From Methanobacteriota archaeon (GTDB lineage: Archaea; Thermoplasmatota; Thermoplasmata; Methanomassiliicoccales; UBA472), in the NCBI GenBank assembly GCA_021372335.1, contig JAJFUR010000080.1:1-41515 (forward strand): a DNA stretch of 41,515 nt. The letters are read 5' to 3'. This document shows, piece after piece, positions 31,722 to 39,364 of this stretch; position 1 is the first letter of the stretch; each line of letters begins with the position of its first letter. The position numbers were made by a program, and so were the translations under genes. Below the pieces are notes generated by a model that searched no databases, was not told the origin of the DNA, and saw nothing but the letters and a program-made list of their open reading frames with translations.

Positions 31722-32507
31722 ATGAAGGCTAGGATCGGCATAATCGGTGGGACCGGGGTCTACGACCCCGACATGTTCGAGCTCAAGGAGACCGTTCGCC
31801 CTCATACCCCCTACGGGCCGGCCTCGGACGAAATCCAGCTGGGGGAACTCAACGGGGTCCCGGTGGCCTTCCTCCCCCGGCACGGCCGTGGGCACGCGAT
31901 CCCCCCGCACATGATAAACTACCGGGCGAACATCTACGCCCTGAGGCAGGTGGGCGTGGAGAGGGTGATCTCCCCCTGCGCGGTCGGCTCCCTGCAGGAA
32001 GAGTACAAACCGGGCGAGATCGTACTCGTCGACCAGTTCATAGACCTCACCAAGGGAAGGAGGTACACGTTCTTCGACGGGCCGAGGACCGTGCATGTCA
32101 GTACGGCCGACCCCTTCTGCCCGGAGATGAACGCGCTGTTCGCGAAGGAGGCGAAGCGGGCGAAGATTCCGGTTCACGCGGGCGGCACGTACGTCTGCAT
32201 CGAGGGGCCGCGCTTCTCCACGCGGGCGGAGAGCAGGATGTTCAAGGCGTTCGCCGATGTCATCGGCATGACCCTGGCGCCGGAGTGCGCGCTCGCCAGG
32301 GAGATGGAGATGTGCTACACGAGCCTGGCGACGATCACCGACTACGACGTCTGGGCGGAGCACCCGGTGGACACGGCCACCGTCCTGAGGATAATGGCGG
32401 AGAACGCCGACAGGGTGCGCACGCTGCTGGCCAGGACCCTTCCGAAGATCCCCGAGGAGAGGAAGAAATGCCCCTGCGGGAGCGCGCTGGCCGACGCCGG
32501 GGCGTAA
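31722..32507 (+). CDS. S-methyl-5'-thioadenosine/thioinosine phosphorylase
   Basis: This PNP/MTAP-family enzyme (261 residues) phosphorolyses methylthioadenosine or, in methanogens, often methylthioinosine. It starts RIGIIGGTGVYDPDMFEL. It contains FLPRHGRGHAIPPHMINYRA, SPCAVGSLQEEYKPGEIVLV, YVCIEGPRFSTRAES and GMTLAPECALAREMEMCY, with ITDYDVW near the base-binding Asp pair of MTAP. The C-terminal KKCPCGSALADAGA carries a CxC. The substrate (MTA, MTI or other purine nucleosides) cannot be decided by eye. The gene is monocistronic. The ATG 31722 start is supported by the promoter position. Confidence 0.9.
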   Translation: MKARIGIIGGTGVYDPDMFELKETVRPHTPYGPASDEIQLGELNGVPVAFLPRHGRGHAIPPHMINYRANIYALRQVGVERVISPCAVGSLQEEYKPGEIVLVDQFIDLTKGRRYTFFDGPRTVHVSTADPFCPEMNALFAKEAKRAKIPVHAGGTYVCIEGPRFSTRAESRMFKAFADVIGMTLAPECALAREMEMCYTSLATITDYDVWAEHPVDTATVLRIMAENADRVRTLLARTLPKIPEERKKCPCGSALADAGA

Positions 32508-32608
32508 GGGGGCGATGGGCAGGGGCCGATGCCCCCGCGCGTCGCATTCAGGGCCGGGATCCCTCGAGGGCCCGGGGACGGCGCCCTTGCCGGCGGGCGA
32601 TGAAAGAC

Positions 32609-32615
32609 TTTTATT
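32609..32615 (+). promoter_or_regulatory. TATA box of the small unknown gene
   Basis: TTTTATT is centred 28 bases before ATG 32640, as expected for a leaderless transcript. This supports the small ORF as a real gene. The rest of the 132-base gap is GC-rich, with the palindrome CCCTCGAGGG but no other signal I can name. Confidence 0.5.
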
Positions 32616-32639
32616 CCGATCAACGGCATACTATTCCGC

Positions 32640-32870
32640 ATGACCTGCTACTTCCGGCACCTCGAGCATGTCTTCGAGAGGGCCGGACTGCAGATAGACA
32701 TCGACAACCGCAAGCGGGTGGACATGATCATCCACGAGATGGCGGGCGTTGACTACAAGGACTGCGCCAAGACCTGGAAGGCGGTGCAGGAGCTTCTCAA
32801 GGACGAGGACGCCTTCATAGAGCGGCTGCGGACGGAATGCCAGGCCCGCAACATCTACCTGGAGTACTGA
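32640..32870 (+). CDS. Small conserved-looking archaeal protein, function unknown
   Basis: This 76-residue acidic/basic helical protein starts MTCYFRHLEHVFERAGLQID, with KRVDMIIHEMAGVDYKDCAK and a C-terminal ECQARNIYLEY. It has three cysteines, no membrane segment and no signal peptide. It looks like small soluble proteins that I recall from other methanogens, but I cannot name a family. A TATA box lies 28 bases upstream. Its stop directly abuts the stop of the convergent gcvH gene, with no gap. Coding is supported by promoter position, codon use like its neighbours, and absence of a competing frame. Confidence 0.7.
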   Translation: MTCYFRHLEHVFERAGLQIDIDNRKRVDMIIHEMAGVDYKDCAKTWKAVQELLKDEDAFIERLRTECQARNIYLEY

Positions 32871-33254
32871 TCATTCGCCGATGTGCCTTCTATAGCCCTT
32901 GGCATCCATGAGCGCCCCTAGCTCGGAGGGGTCGGCCAGCCTGATCCTGGCGATCCATCCGTCGGCGTAGGGGGACCGGTTGATGATAGCCGGGTCCTCC
33001 TCGAGCGACGCGTTGACCTCCACCACCGTCCCGGATACGGGGGCGTACACGTCGGCGGTGTTCTTGACGCTCTCCACCACCGCCAGCACATCGCCCTTTC
33101 TTATCTGGGCGCCCTCCTTCGGAAGCTGGATGTAGACGAACTCGGTCAACTCGTCCTGGGCGTGGTCGGTGATTCCCACGGTGACCATGTCGCCCTCGAC
33201 CTTGGCCCATTCGTGGTCCTTCGTATAGCGGAGTCCCTCCGGTACCTCGCTCAT
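32871..33254 (-). CDS. gcvH: Glycine cleavage system H-like protein (lipoyl carrier)
   Basis: This 127-residue lipoyl-domain protein has the attachment Lys64 in VVESVKNTADVYAPVSG, preceded by YTKDHEWAKVEGD and VGITDHAQDELTEFVYIQLP. In the glycine cleavage system it carries the aminomethyl group between P and T proteins. No gcvP, gcvT, lipoate ligase or lpd gene is in this window, so it may act alone or with distant genes. A TATA box (ATAAATAT, 33282-33289 minus) lies about 32 bases upstream. It is divergent from hypF. Confidence 0.95.
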   Translation of the reverse strand: MSEVPEGLRYTKDHEWAKVEGDMVTVGITDHAQDELTEFVYIQLPKEGAQIRKGDVLAVVESVKNTADVYAPVSGTVVEVNASLEEDPAIINRSPYADGWIARIRLADPSELGALMDAKGYRRHIGE

Positions 33255-33281
33255 GCTATCCCTGCTCGCAACGGAGTGCGG

Positions 33282-33289
33282 ATATTTAT
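33282..33289 (-). promoter_or_regulatory. TATA box of gcvH
   Basis: ATAAATAT on the minus strand is centred about 32 bases before the gcvH ATG (33254), giving a leader of only a few bases. Confidence 0.5.
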
Positions 33290-33315
33290 GCCTCGTGGGG
33301 CCGGGACCGACAAGG

Positions 33316-33323
33316 GATAAATA
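33316..33323 (+). promoter_or_regulatory. TATA box of hypF
   Basis: GATAAATA is centred about 27 bases before ATG 33347. The alternative ATG 33335 would lie upstream of the expected transcription start, so this box decides the hypF start and implies a leaderless mRNA. Confidence 0.55.
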
Positions 33324-33346
33324 GCCGGGGCTGGATGGAAAGGGGC

Positions 33347-35533
33347 ATGCGCATCACCGTCAAGGGCGTGGTCCAGGGGGTCGGCTTCCGACCGACGGTG
33401 CACCGGCTCGCCCGGGCCATGGGCCTTCACGGGTACGTGCAGAACAACGGTTCCACCGTGGTCATCGAGGTCGACGGGGACGCGGAGGCCTTCGTCCGGA
33501 GGCTCCGGGAGGCGCTGCCCCCGCTGGCCCGGTTGGACGAGGTCTCGCTCTCCCCGGGGCTGCCCGACGCCGCCCTGCAGGCCATGGGCTTCAGGATCAT
33601 GCCGAGCCAGCAGGGCGCCGGAGGGGTGGCGGTTCCCAACGACGCCGCGGTCTGTCCCGCCTGCCTGAGGGAGCTGTTCGACCCCGGCAACCGCCGCTAC
33701 CTCTACCCTTTCACCAACTGCACCGATTGCGGCGCGCGCTTCACGGTCATCGAGGGCCTCCCCTACGACCGCGAGCAGACCTCCATGCGCCCGTTCCCGA
33801 TGTGCCCGGAGTGCCAGCGCGAGTACGCCGACCCGGACGACCGGAGATTCCACCATCAGACCATCACCTGCCCGGCATGCGGCCCCCGCTACTACCTTCT
33901 CGGCCGGGACGGGGGGAGGGACTACGACGCCCCCATAGCCAAGTTCGCCGCCGGCCTTCACGAAGGGAAGATAGGCGTGGCAAAGAGCTGGGGCGGGATG
34001 CACCTGTGCTGCACGTTGGATCAGCTATCGCACATGCGGGAGTGGTATCGCCGGAAGGAGAAGCCCTTCGCGATCATGGTCCGGGACCTAGGGTCGTTGG
34101 GACGGTACGGGAGGCCGTCCGCGCACGACCTGGAGCTGCTCACCTCCGCCCACCGCCCCATCGTGCTGGTGCCGAAGGTGGACGGCGAGGTCACGGAACG
34201 GGTGGCGCCGGGGCTCGGGAACATAGGGGTGTTCCTTCCGTACACCTCGATGCAGCACCTGCTGTTCCACTTCCTGGACGAGGACGCCCTGGTGATGACC
34301 TCCGCCAACGTCCCGGGCGAGCCGATGGTGCTCCAGGAGGCGGACGCGCTCGCCCTCGGGGCGGACATGTACCTGATGCACGACCGGGAGATCGTCAATC
34401 GCTGCGACGATTCAGTGGTGCGCTCCTTTGGGGACAGGACCTACTTCGTCCGCAGGTCCAGGGGGCACATCCCCTCGGCCATCCCGCTTCCGGTGAAGGG
34501 CGTGGCGGTGGGGGTCGGCGCGCAGGAGAGCGTGGCCGGGGCGCTGGCGTTCGACGGGCGCCTCTACGCCACGCAGTACATAGGCGACGCTTCCTCGCCA
34601 GGGGTGCTCGAGTTCCTGGAGGGGGCGCTGCGGTACCTGCGGCGCCTGCTCGGCGCGGAAAGGCTGGACGCGGTGGGGATGGACCTGCACCCCGGGCATT
34701 CCACCCGGCGGCTGGCGAGGGCGTGGGCGGAGGAGAGCGGGATCGAGGCCGTGGAGGTGCAGCACCATCACGCGCACGCCGCCTCGCTGCTCGTCGAGTC
34801 GGGCCTGGAGAAGATGGTCGCCCTGACCCTCGACGGCACGGGGTACGGCGACGACGGGGTCGCCTGGGGCGGAGAGGTGCTCCTCGCCGACCTGAAGGGC
34901 TACCGCCGGCTTGGGCACCTGGCCGAGGTGCCGCTGCTCGGGGGGGAGAGGGCGGTGTACGACGTGCGCCGGCTGGCGTTCGCCCTCGCCGAGATGACCG
35001 GCGGCGGCCTGGACTGCTTCCCGGAGGGGGAGGCGGAGGTCCTCCGCAAGATGATGCGCCGCTCCGGGCGCACCACCTCCTTCGGGAGGGCCCTGGACGC
35101 CATCTCCTGCTACCTGGGCGTCTGCCAGTACAGGAGCTACGACGGGGAGCCGGCGATGAAGCTGGAGCGGTGGCTGGAAGAGGCTCGATGCCTCGATATG
35201 GTGCCGACCGTCCGGAGGGGCGACGTCATCGACACCCCCGCCATGTTCCGGACGATGATGGAGGCCAGGGGCAGCAGGGCGGACCGGGCGGGGAGCATGG
35301 TCCACGCCCTTCTCGAGGGCCTCGTCGACCTAGCCGCGGAGGCGGCGGAGACGGAGGGCGTCAGGCACATCGGCCTCACCGGGGGGGTGAGCTACAATCA
35401 CGCCATCTCCGCCTGGACCAAGGAACTGGTCGAAACGCGCGGCCTCACGTTCGTCTGCCACGACCTCGTCCCCAACGGCGACGGGGGCATCTCCACGGGG
35501 CAGTGCGCCGTCGCTTTGTCCAGGATGGGATGA
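33347..35533 (+). CDS. hypF: Carbamoyltransferase HypF ([NiFe]-hydrogenase maturation)
   Basis: This enzyme uses carbamoyl phosphate and ATP to load a carbamoyl group onto HypE, for the cyanide ligands of [NiFe]-hydrogenases. It has 728 residues from ATG 33347. Domain order: acylphosphatase-like (about 1-88; VKGVVQGVGFRPTVHRL); zinc fingers with CPACLREL, CTDCGARF, CPECQREY and CPACGPRY (about 103-185); YrdC-like (about 195-370; VAKSWGGMHLCC, TSANVPGEPMVL); and a C-terminal Kae1-like domain (about 385-728; HHHAHAASLLVE, DGTGYGDDGVAWGGE, GGVSYNHAIS). All parts are intact. No other hyp gene is nearby. ATG 33335 would add four residues. Confidence 0.96.
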   Translation: MRITVKGVVQGVGFRPTVHRLARAMGLHGYVQNNGSTVVIEVDGDAEAFVRRLREALPPLARLDEVSLSPGLPDAALQAMGFRIMPSQQGAGGVAVPNDAAVCPACLRELFDPGNRRYLYPFTNCTDCGARFTVIEGLPYDREQTSMRPFPMCPECQREYADPDDRRFHHQTITCPACGPRYYLLGRDGGRDYDAPIAKFAAGLHEGKIGVAKSWGGMHLCCTLDQLSHMREWYRRKEKPFAIMVRDLGSLGRYGRPSAHDLELLTSAHRPIVLVPKVDGEVTERVAPGLGNIGVFLPYTSMQHLLFHFLDEDALVMTSANVPGEPMVLQEADALALGADMYLMHDREIVNRCDDSVVRSFGDRTYFVRRSRGHIPSAIPLPVKGVAVGVGAQESVAGALAFDGRLYATQYIGDASSPGVLEFLEGALRYLRRLLGAERLDAVGMDLHPGHSTRRLARAWAEESGIEAVEVQHHHAHAASLLVESGLEKMVALTLDGTGYGDDGVAWGGEVLLADLKGYRRLGHLAEVPLLGGERAVYDVRRLAFALAEMTGGGLDCFPEGEAEVLRKMMRRSGRTTSFGRALDAISCYLGVCQYRSYDGEPAMKLERWLEEARCLDMVPTVRRGDVIDTPAMFRTMMEARGSRADRAGSMVHALLEGLVDLAAEAAETEGVRHIGLTGGVSYNHAISAWTKELVETRGLTFVCHDLVPNGDGGISTGQCAVALSRMG

Positions 35534-35694
35534 GCCCCCGTCAAGATGCCCACCGCACCCGCCCTCCCTTCCTCGGATTGGGGCTGGATGGGGAAGGTCG
35601 GGGGGGTCCGATCGACCTTCTTCCGTCGGAGCGTTCTCCCATCGTCTCGGGCGGCGGGCCGGGGGACCATTCGGTTGGAGGGTTCGACCAACAG

Positions 35695-35703
35695 TAATTA
35701 TAT
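35695..35703 (+). promoter_or_regulatory. TATA box of the ApgM-like gene
   Basis: TAATTATAT is centred about 38 bases before ATG 35737. A small dyad, GTTGG-N9-CCAAC (35674-35692), lies immediately upstream at the BRE position. The rest of the 203-base gap after hypF shows nothing I can name. Confidence 0.5.
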
Positions 35704-35736
35704 GGCTACGCCCATTCGAGGACGTCAGGGCTGGCG

Positions 35737-36786
35737 ATGAGAAAGCTGATCATCCTGTTGGACGGCGCGGCCGACGAGCGCATCCCGATATTCGACAACC
35801 GCACCCCCCTGGAGGCGGCCAGCAAGGCCTTCATGGACGGCGTGGCCAGGGACGGGAAGGTGGGCACCACCGACGGGAAGGACTACACCCACACCTTCCT
35901 GCTGGAGCTCCTGACCGGCAGGCCGTACGAGATCCCGAGGGGGGTCATCGAGGCGTACGGGCTGGAGCTGCCGATCGGCGAGGGGAGAGTGGCCTACCGC
36001 ATGACCCCCGCCAAGGTGCGCGACCACAACGTGGAATGGTACTACAACATCACCTGCGACGAGGAGATGTTCCTGCAGAGGGCCATAATCAAGAACCGCC
36101 CCAAGCTGGCCTCCATGGACCCCAAGATCCTGCTCTATCACGGGGGGAAGGGGGTGCTGACGGTCAAGGGGGACGACATCCTGGACCTGCCCAAGCCCCC
36201 GGGCCAGGCCAAGCTCGACGGCGCCGACCTAGGGCCCTTTGAGGATTTCGCCAGGGGCGTACAAGACAGCACCGGCGGCATCACCCTCCTGCCCTGGGGA
36301 GGGGGGCTGGGCAAGGTGGCGGTGGATATAAGGAGGGAGATAACGAAGGTCCCGGACCTCGCGGTCATCTCCAAGAGCCCCTCCGCCCTGGGCGTCGGCA
36401 GGTTCCTGGGCATGCAGACCCATCGGGTGCCGGGGTTCAAGGAGGGGGCGAAGGTGGCCGCCCAGCTATTGGGCAGGGAGGACGTCTTCCTGCATATAGA
36501 GGAGACGGACGATATCAGCCACAAGTGCAACCCGAAGGACAAGCTGCGGCTGATCGAGGAGATCGACCGGGAGCTGGCCAGATATGAGAAGCATTTTCAG
36601 AGGTGCGAGGTCGCCCTGCTCATCGACCACGGGGCCTCCTCCGTTACGGGCGAGCACCTGCTGATGAGGGTCCCCTTTGCCGTGCGCGGGCCCAGATGGA
36701 AGGGGGACGGGACGGCCTCCTTCCATGAGAACGGCGGGCAGCACTTTCCGTTGGGGGCCCTTCTGGACACCATCCTCGAGGATTGA
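35737..36786 (+). CDS. Alkaline-phosphatase-superfamily protein, ApgM-like (divergent)
   Basis: This 349-residue protein is related to archaeal cofactor-independent phosphoglycerate mutase (COG3635), which usually has about 400 residues. Conserved parts are ILLDGAAD (metal ligand Asp9), NRTPLEAASKAFMD, SPSALGVGRFLGM, HIEETDDISHKCNPKDKLR (His262) and LIDHGASSVTGEH (Asp297-His298). The usual nucleophile segment GSDVANLSLLGY appears as YTHTFLLELLTG, with Thr51 where Ser is expected and the following Asp and Asn lost. It may therefore be a phosphomutase, a phosphatase or a homoserine-kinase-like member with a different substrate. It lies between hypF and cobT with its own promoter. I cannot assign a function. 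Confidence 0.72.
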   Translation: MRKLIILLDGAADERIPIFDNRTPLEAASKAFMDGVARDGKVGTTDGKDYTHTFLLELLTGRPYEIPRGVIEAYGLELPIGEGRVAYRMTPAKVRDHNVEWYYNITCDEEMFLQRAIIKNRPKLASMDPKILLYHGGKGVLTVKGDDILDLPKPPGQAKLDGADLGPFEDFARGVQDSTGGITLLPWGGGLGKVAVDIRREITKVPDLAVISKSPSALGVGRFLGMQTHRVPGFKEGAKVAAQLLGREDVFLHIEETDDISHKCNPKDKLRLIEEIDRELARYEKHFQRCEVALLIDHGASSVTGEHLLMRVPFAVRGPRWKGDGTASFHENGGQHFPLGALLDTILED

Positions 36787-36803
36787 GCGCCCGGACCAAT
36801 AGA

Positions 36804-36814
36804 TTAAATATTTT
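36804..36814 (+). promoter_or_regulatory. TATA box of cobT
   Basis: TTAAATATTTT predicts transcription starting near 36834. That matches either a leaderless start at ATG 36831 or a leader of about 40 bases to ATG 36876. Confidence 0.5.
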
Positions 36815-36875
36815 CTTCGCATTGAGTTGGATGATACAGCCAATTCGATTTGGTTGGCATCGAGGGGCGGCGATC

Positions 36876-37979
36876 ATGCGCAAGGCTGACATAATATACG
36901 CGTTCGAGGAGCAGGCGGGAAGGAGGTTCGTGGATGGCGTTTGGGGCAAGGTGCCCACCTACACGGTCGTCATCGGCAACACCGAGACGGCGAAGGTCCC
37001 GGGCGTTTCGGCCGCCGGGGCGGTCCCGGAGATCACTGATTTCACCCCGGCGGCGGACGTCGAACTCCTCCATTACGGCCGGTGCAAGTGCATCGACGGC
37101 GTTCCGGTCACCCCGACGGGCGTGCCCACGCCCGGCATAATATCGATGAGCGCGCTGCAGCTGGCGCCCATGCCGACCTTCGTGATCAACGGCGGCGTGC
37201 GGGTGAGGCCGCACACCCCCTACTTCGAGATCGAGGGGGAGCCGGGGGAGGATATCCGCACCGGCCGGGCGCTCAAGGACCCCCGGCGGGCGTACGAGAA
37301 CGCCCTGCAGCTGGGCCGTCAGCTGGCACGGGGGAGCCCCTACCTGGTGATAGGGGAGAGCATCGCCGGGGGGACGACGACCGCCCTCGCGGTCCTGCTC
37401 GCAATGGGCTACGACGGCCAGGGCAAGGTCAGCAGCAGCATGATCGACAACCCCCACTCCCTGAAGGAGCGGATCGCCCGGGAGGGGATCGCCAACGCGC
37501 CCTTCTCCGCGGAGGAGATGAGGGCTGACCCCCTCAAGGCGGTGCAGGCCGTGGGCGACCCGATGATGCCGGCCGCGGCCGGCGTGGTGGCCGGGGCCGC
37601 GGAGAGCGTCCCGGTCCTCATGGCCGGGGGGACGCAGATGGCCGCGGTCATGGCCCTTGTCAAGGGGCTCGCCCCCCATGTCCTGGAGAACGTCGCGCTG
37701 GGGACCACCAAATGGATCGTGAACGACCGCAGCTCGGACGTCCGGGCGATCGTGCGGCAGGTCGGCGAGGTGCCGATCCTGGCCGCCGACCTGGACTTCG
37801 GGCCCTCCAGGCACGAGGGGCTCGCCGTCTTCGAAAAGGGATTGGTGAAGGAGGGGGTGGGCGCCGGCGGGATAGCGATCGCTGCCTTCCTGAGCTCGCA
37901 GGGGAGGATCGGCGCCAAGACGATGCTGGAGAAGGTGGAGGAGAACTACGTCCGATTGATGCGGCTCATGGGCAAGTGA
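36876..37979 (+). CDS. cobT: Nicotinate-nucleotide-dimethylbenzimidazole phosphoribosyltransferase family protein
   Basis: This archaeal CobT-like protein activates the lower-ligand base of cobamides to its riboside phosphate. It has 367 residues from ATG 36876. Motifs are VIGNTETAKVPGVSAAG, GESIAGGTTTALAVLLAMGY, MAGGTQMAAVMALVKG and the likely catalytic-Glu region FEKGLVKEGVGAGGIA. GAGG lies about 10 bases upstream. ATG 36831 (15 more residues, MIQPIRFGWHRGAAI) is an alternative leaderless start. The 3' end overlaps cobY on the other strand by 14 nt. Archaeal members are poorly characterised compared with Salmonella CobT, so base specificity is open. Confidence 0.88.
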   Translation: MRKADIIYAFEEQAGRRFVDGVWGKVPTYTVVIGNTETAKVPGVSAAGAVPEITDFTPAADVELLHYGRCKCIDGVPVTPTGVPTPGIISMSALQLAPMPTFVINGGVRVRPHTPYFEIEGEPGEDIRTGRALKDPRRAYENALQLGRQLARGSPYLVIGESIAGGTTTALAVLLAMGYDGQGKVSSSMIDNPHSLKERIAREGIANAPFSAEEMRADPLKAVQAVGDPMMPAAAGVVAGAAESVPVLMAGGTQMAAVMALVKGLAPHVLENVALGTTKWIVNDRSSDVRAIVRQVGEVPILAADLDFGPSRHEGLAVFEKGLVKEGVGAGGIAIAAFLSSQGRIGAKTMLEKVEENYVRLMRLMGK

Positions 37980-38592
37980 GGCGGGCGCGCAGCTCCCTCT
38001 CGGCCTCCCTCAGGTCCCGTACGGTGTTGACGTTCAGCACCACGTCCAAGGTATCGGCCACGTAGTATCCCCCGGGCAGATACTCCCGGGTGAGCATCGC
38101 CTGGCGGTCCACGACGCTCACCCCGCAGGGGATCAGCGAGCGGCCGTCCACGCATTCGTAGAAGGTCACGTCCACCCCGAACTCCAGCGCCCTCTCCAGC
38201 GGGATGCCGACCGTCAGGGACCTTTCCTTTCTCCTCAAGTAATCGTTGACCACGTCGGCCACTAGCTCGGCGCGCAGCAGCGGCAAGTCGGCCGGGCAGA
38301 TGAGGACATGGTCCTCGGCGATCCCCTCCGCCGCCTGGATCAGGTCGTGACAGTACTCCGTCCCCGAGGTCTCGAGCACCCTGACGCCCATGGCCTCCAG
38401 GTGCTCCCTCGTCCTCGGGACGTTGGGGCTCACCGACACGTACACCGCCGAGACCTCGTCCACCAGCATCAGCTGCTCCAGCACGATGTCCACCATCGGC
38501 CTCCCGAGGAGGGGGGCCAGGGGCTTCTCCACCCCCAGCTCCGCGATGCGCGTCCCCTTTCCCCCGGCGGTGATGAGGGCGGCCACGCTCAT
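37966..38592 (-). CDS. cobY: Adenosylcobinamide-phosphate guanylyltransferase
   Basis: This archaeal GTP:AdoCbi-P guanylyltransferase replaces the nucleotidyltransferase half of bacterial CobU. It has 208 residues. The nucleotide-binding signature is ALITAGGKGTRIAELGVEKP, with LGRPMVDIVLEQL, VSVSPNVPRTREHL and LICPADLPLLRAEL. The C-terminus contains YYVADTLDVVLNVNTVRDL. Its ATG overlaps the cobS stop (ATGA), and it is the last gene of the minus-strand cob run. Confidence 0.94.
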   Translation of the reverse strand: MSVAALITAGGKGTRIAELGVEKPLAPLLGRPMVDIVLEQLMLVDEVSAVYVSVSPNVPRTREHLEAMGVRVLETSGTEYCHDLIQAAEGIAEDHVLICPADLPLLRAELVADVVNDYLRRKERSLTVGIPLERALEFGVDVTFYECVDGRSLIPCGVSVVDRQAMLTREYLPGGYYVADTLDVVLNVNTVRDLREAERELRARLTCP

Positions 38593-39359
38593 AGCCCCAC
38601 CGCCATCAGCAGTACGAGGAGCACGATCGGCCGGGCGATCTCGTTGGTCGCGCCCAGCACGTCGCCGTTCACCGCCCCGAAGTTCCGCATGGCCACCCTG
38701 CTCATGTACAGCCCGACGAGGGAACTGACCAGGGCGCCCACCAGGGCGAGGACGGCGGCCGTCCCCAGGTCCCAGTGCCCGAGCGCCAGGTCGAGCAGGC
38801 CCACGGCCCCGAAGGCCAAGAGAGAGGAGAGGACGATCGATGCGAGCGCCTGCCCCCCGGAGGTGTTGGCGACGAACGCGTTGCCCAGCCCCTCCCTCGG
38901 CCTCCCCGCGGAGGCGCAGAGGACCATGGCGTTCTTGTTCATTATCTCCGCGATCAGCGGGAGGAAGAGGAGTTCCGACCGGCCCCTGATGGAGCCGAGG
39001 GCGGCGAGGCTCAGCAGGGTGAACGTGACCACGTAGCCGACCCCCCCGGCCCCCGTCTTGGAGTCCTTCATGGCGGCCAGCTTCCTTTCCGGGGTGCCTC
39101 CGCACACGAGCCCGTCCCCCAGGTCGCTGAGCCCGTCGAAGTGCAGGAACCTGTTCAGCAGCTGGACCGCCGCCAGGGCGAGGGCGGTCCCCGCCAGGGG
39201 GGGCAGCCATTCGGCCGCCACGTACATGGTCCCCCCGGCGAGGAGGCCATAGGCCAGCCCTATGAACGTGATCAGATGGAAGCGATGGGAGAGCGCGTCC
39301 ACGTCCTCCTCCCTGGCCTTGGCCGGGAGGACGGTGAAGAGGGCGACGGCCGCCCTCAG
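38589..39359 (-). CDS. cobS: Adenosylcobinamide-GDP ribazoletransferase, apparent CTG start
   Basis: This integral membrane cobalamin synthase joins AdoCbi-GDP with alpha-ribazole (5'-phosphate). The metal-binding HFDGLSDLGDGLVCGG is the family hallmark, followed by KDSKTGAGGVGYV. Six or more hydrophobic segments are visible. No ATG, GTG or TTG lies in frame ahead of the conserved N-terminal segment ALFTVLPAK for at least 50 bases. The next one (GTG 39302) would delete that segment. CTG 39359, 5 bases after the cbiS stop, gives 256 residues and (M)RAAVALFTVLPAK; it has only a weak AGGCG upstream. Confidence 0.92.
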   Translation of the reverse strand: MRAAVALFTVLPAKAREEDVDALSHRFHLITFIGLAYGLLAGGTMYVAAEWLPPLAGTALALAAVQLLNRFLHFDGLSDLGDGLVCGGTPERKLAAMKDSKTGAGGVGYVVTFTLLSLAALGSIRGRSELLFLPLIAEIMNKNAMVLCASAGRPREGLGNAFVANTSGGQALASIVLSSLLAFGAVGLLDLALGHWDLGTAAVLALVGALVSSLVGLYMSRVAMRNFGAVNGDVLGATNEIARPIVLLVLLMAVGL

Positions 39360-39364
39360 CGCGC

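Noticed and set aside
35671-35703. Possible tRNA T-arm (GGTTCGA) near 35681
   Set aside because: No acceptor, D or anticodon stems can be built around it; it is a short dyad just upstream of a TATA box.
35737-36786. ApgM-like protein as the missing alpha-ribazole-phosphate phosphatase
   Set aside because: The C-terminal domain of CbiS (39365-40501) already supplies a CobZ/PgpA-type phosphatase, so no gap needs filling.
38593-39210. Longer CobY reading through cobS on the minus strand
   Set aside because: The extra part is the wrong frame of cobS (low complexity, Arg/Gly rich); CobY begins at ATG 38592 with the usual nucleotide-binding motif.
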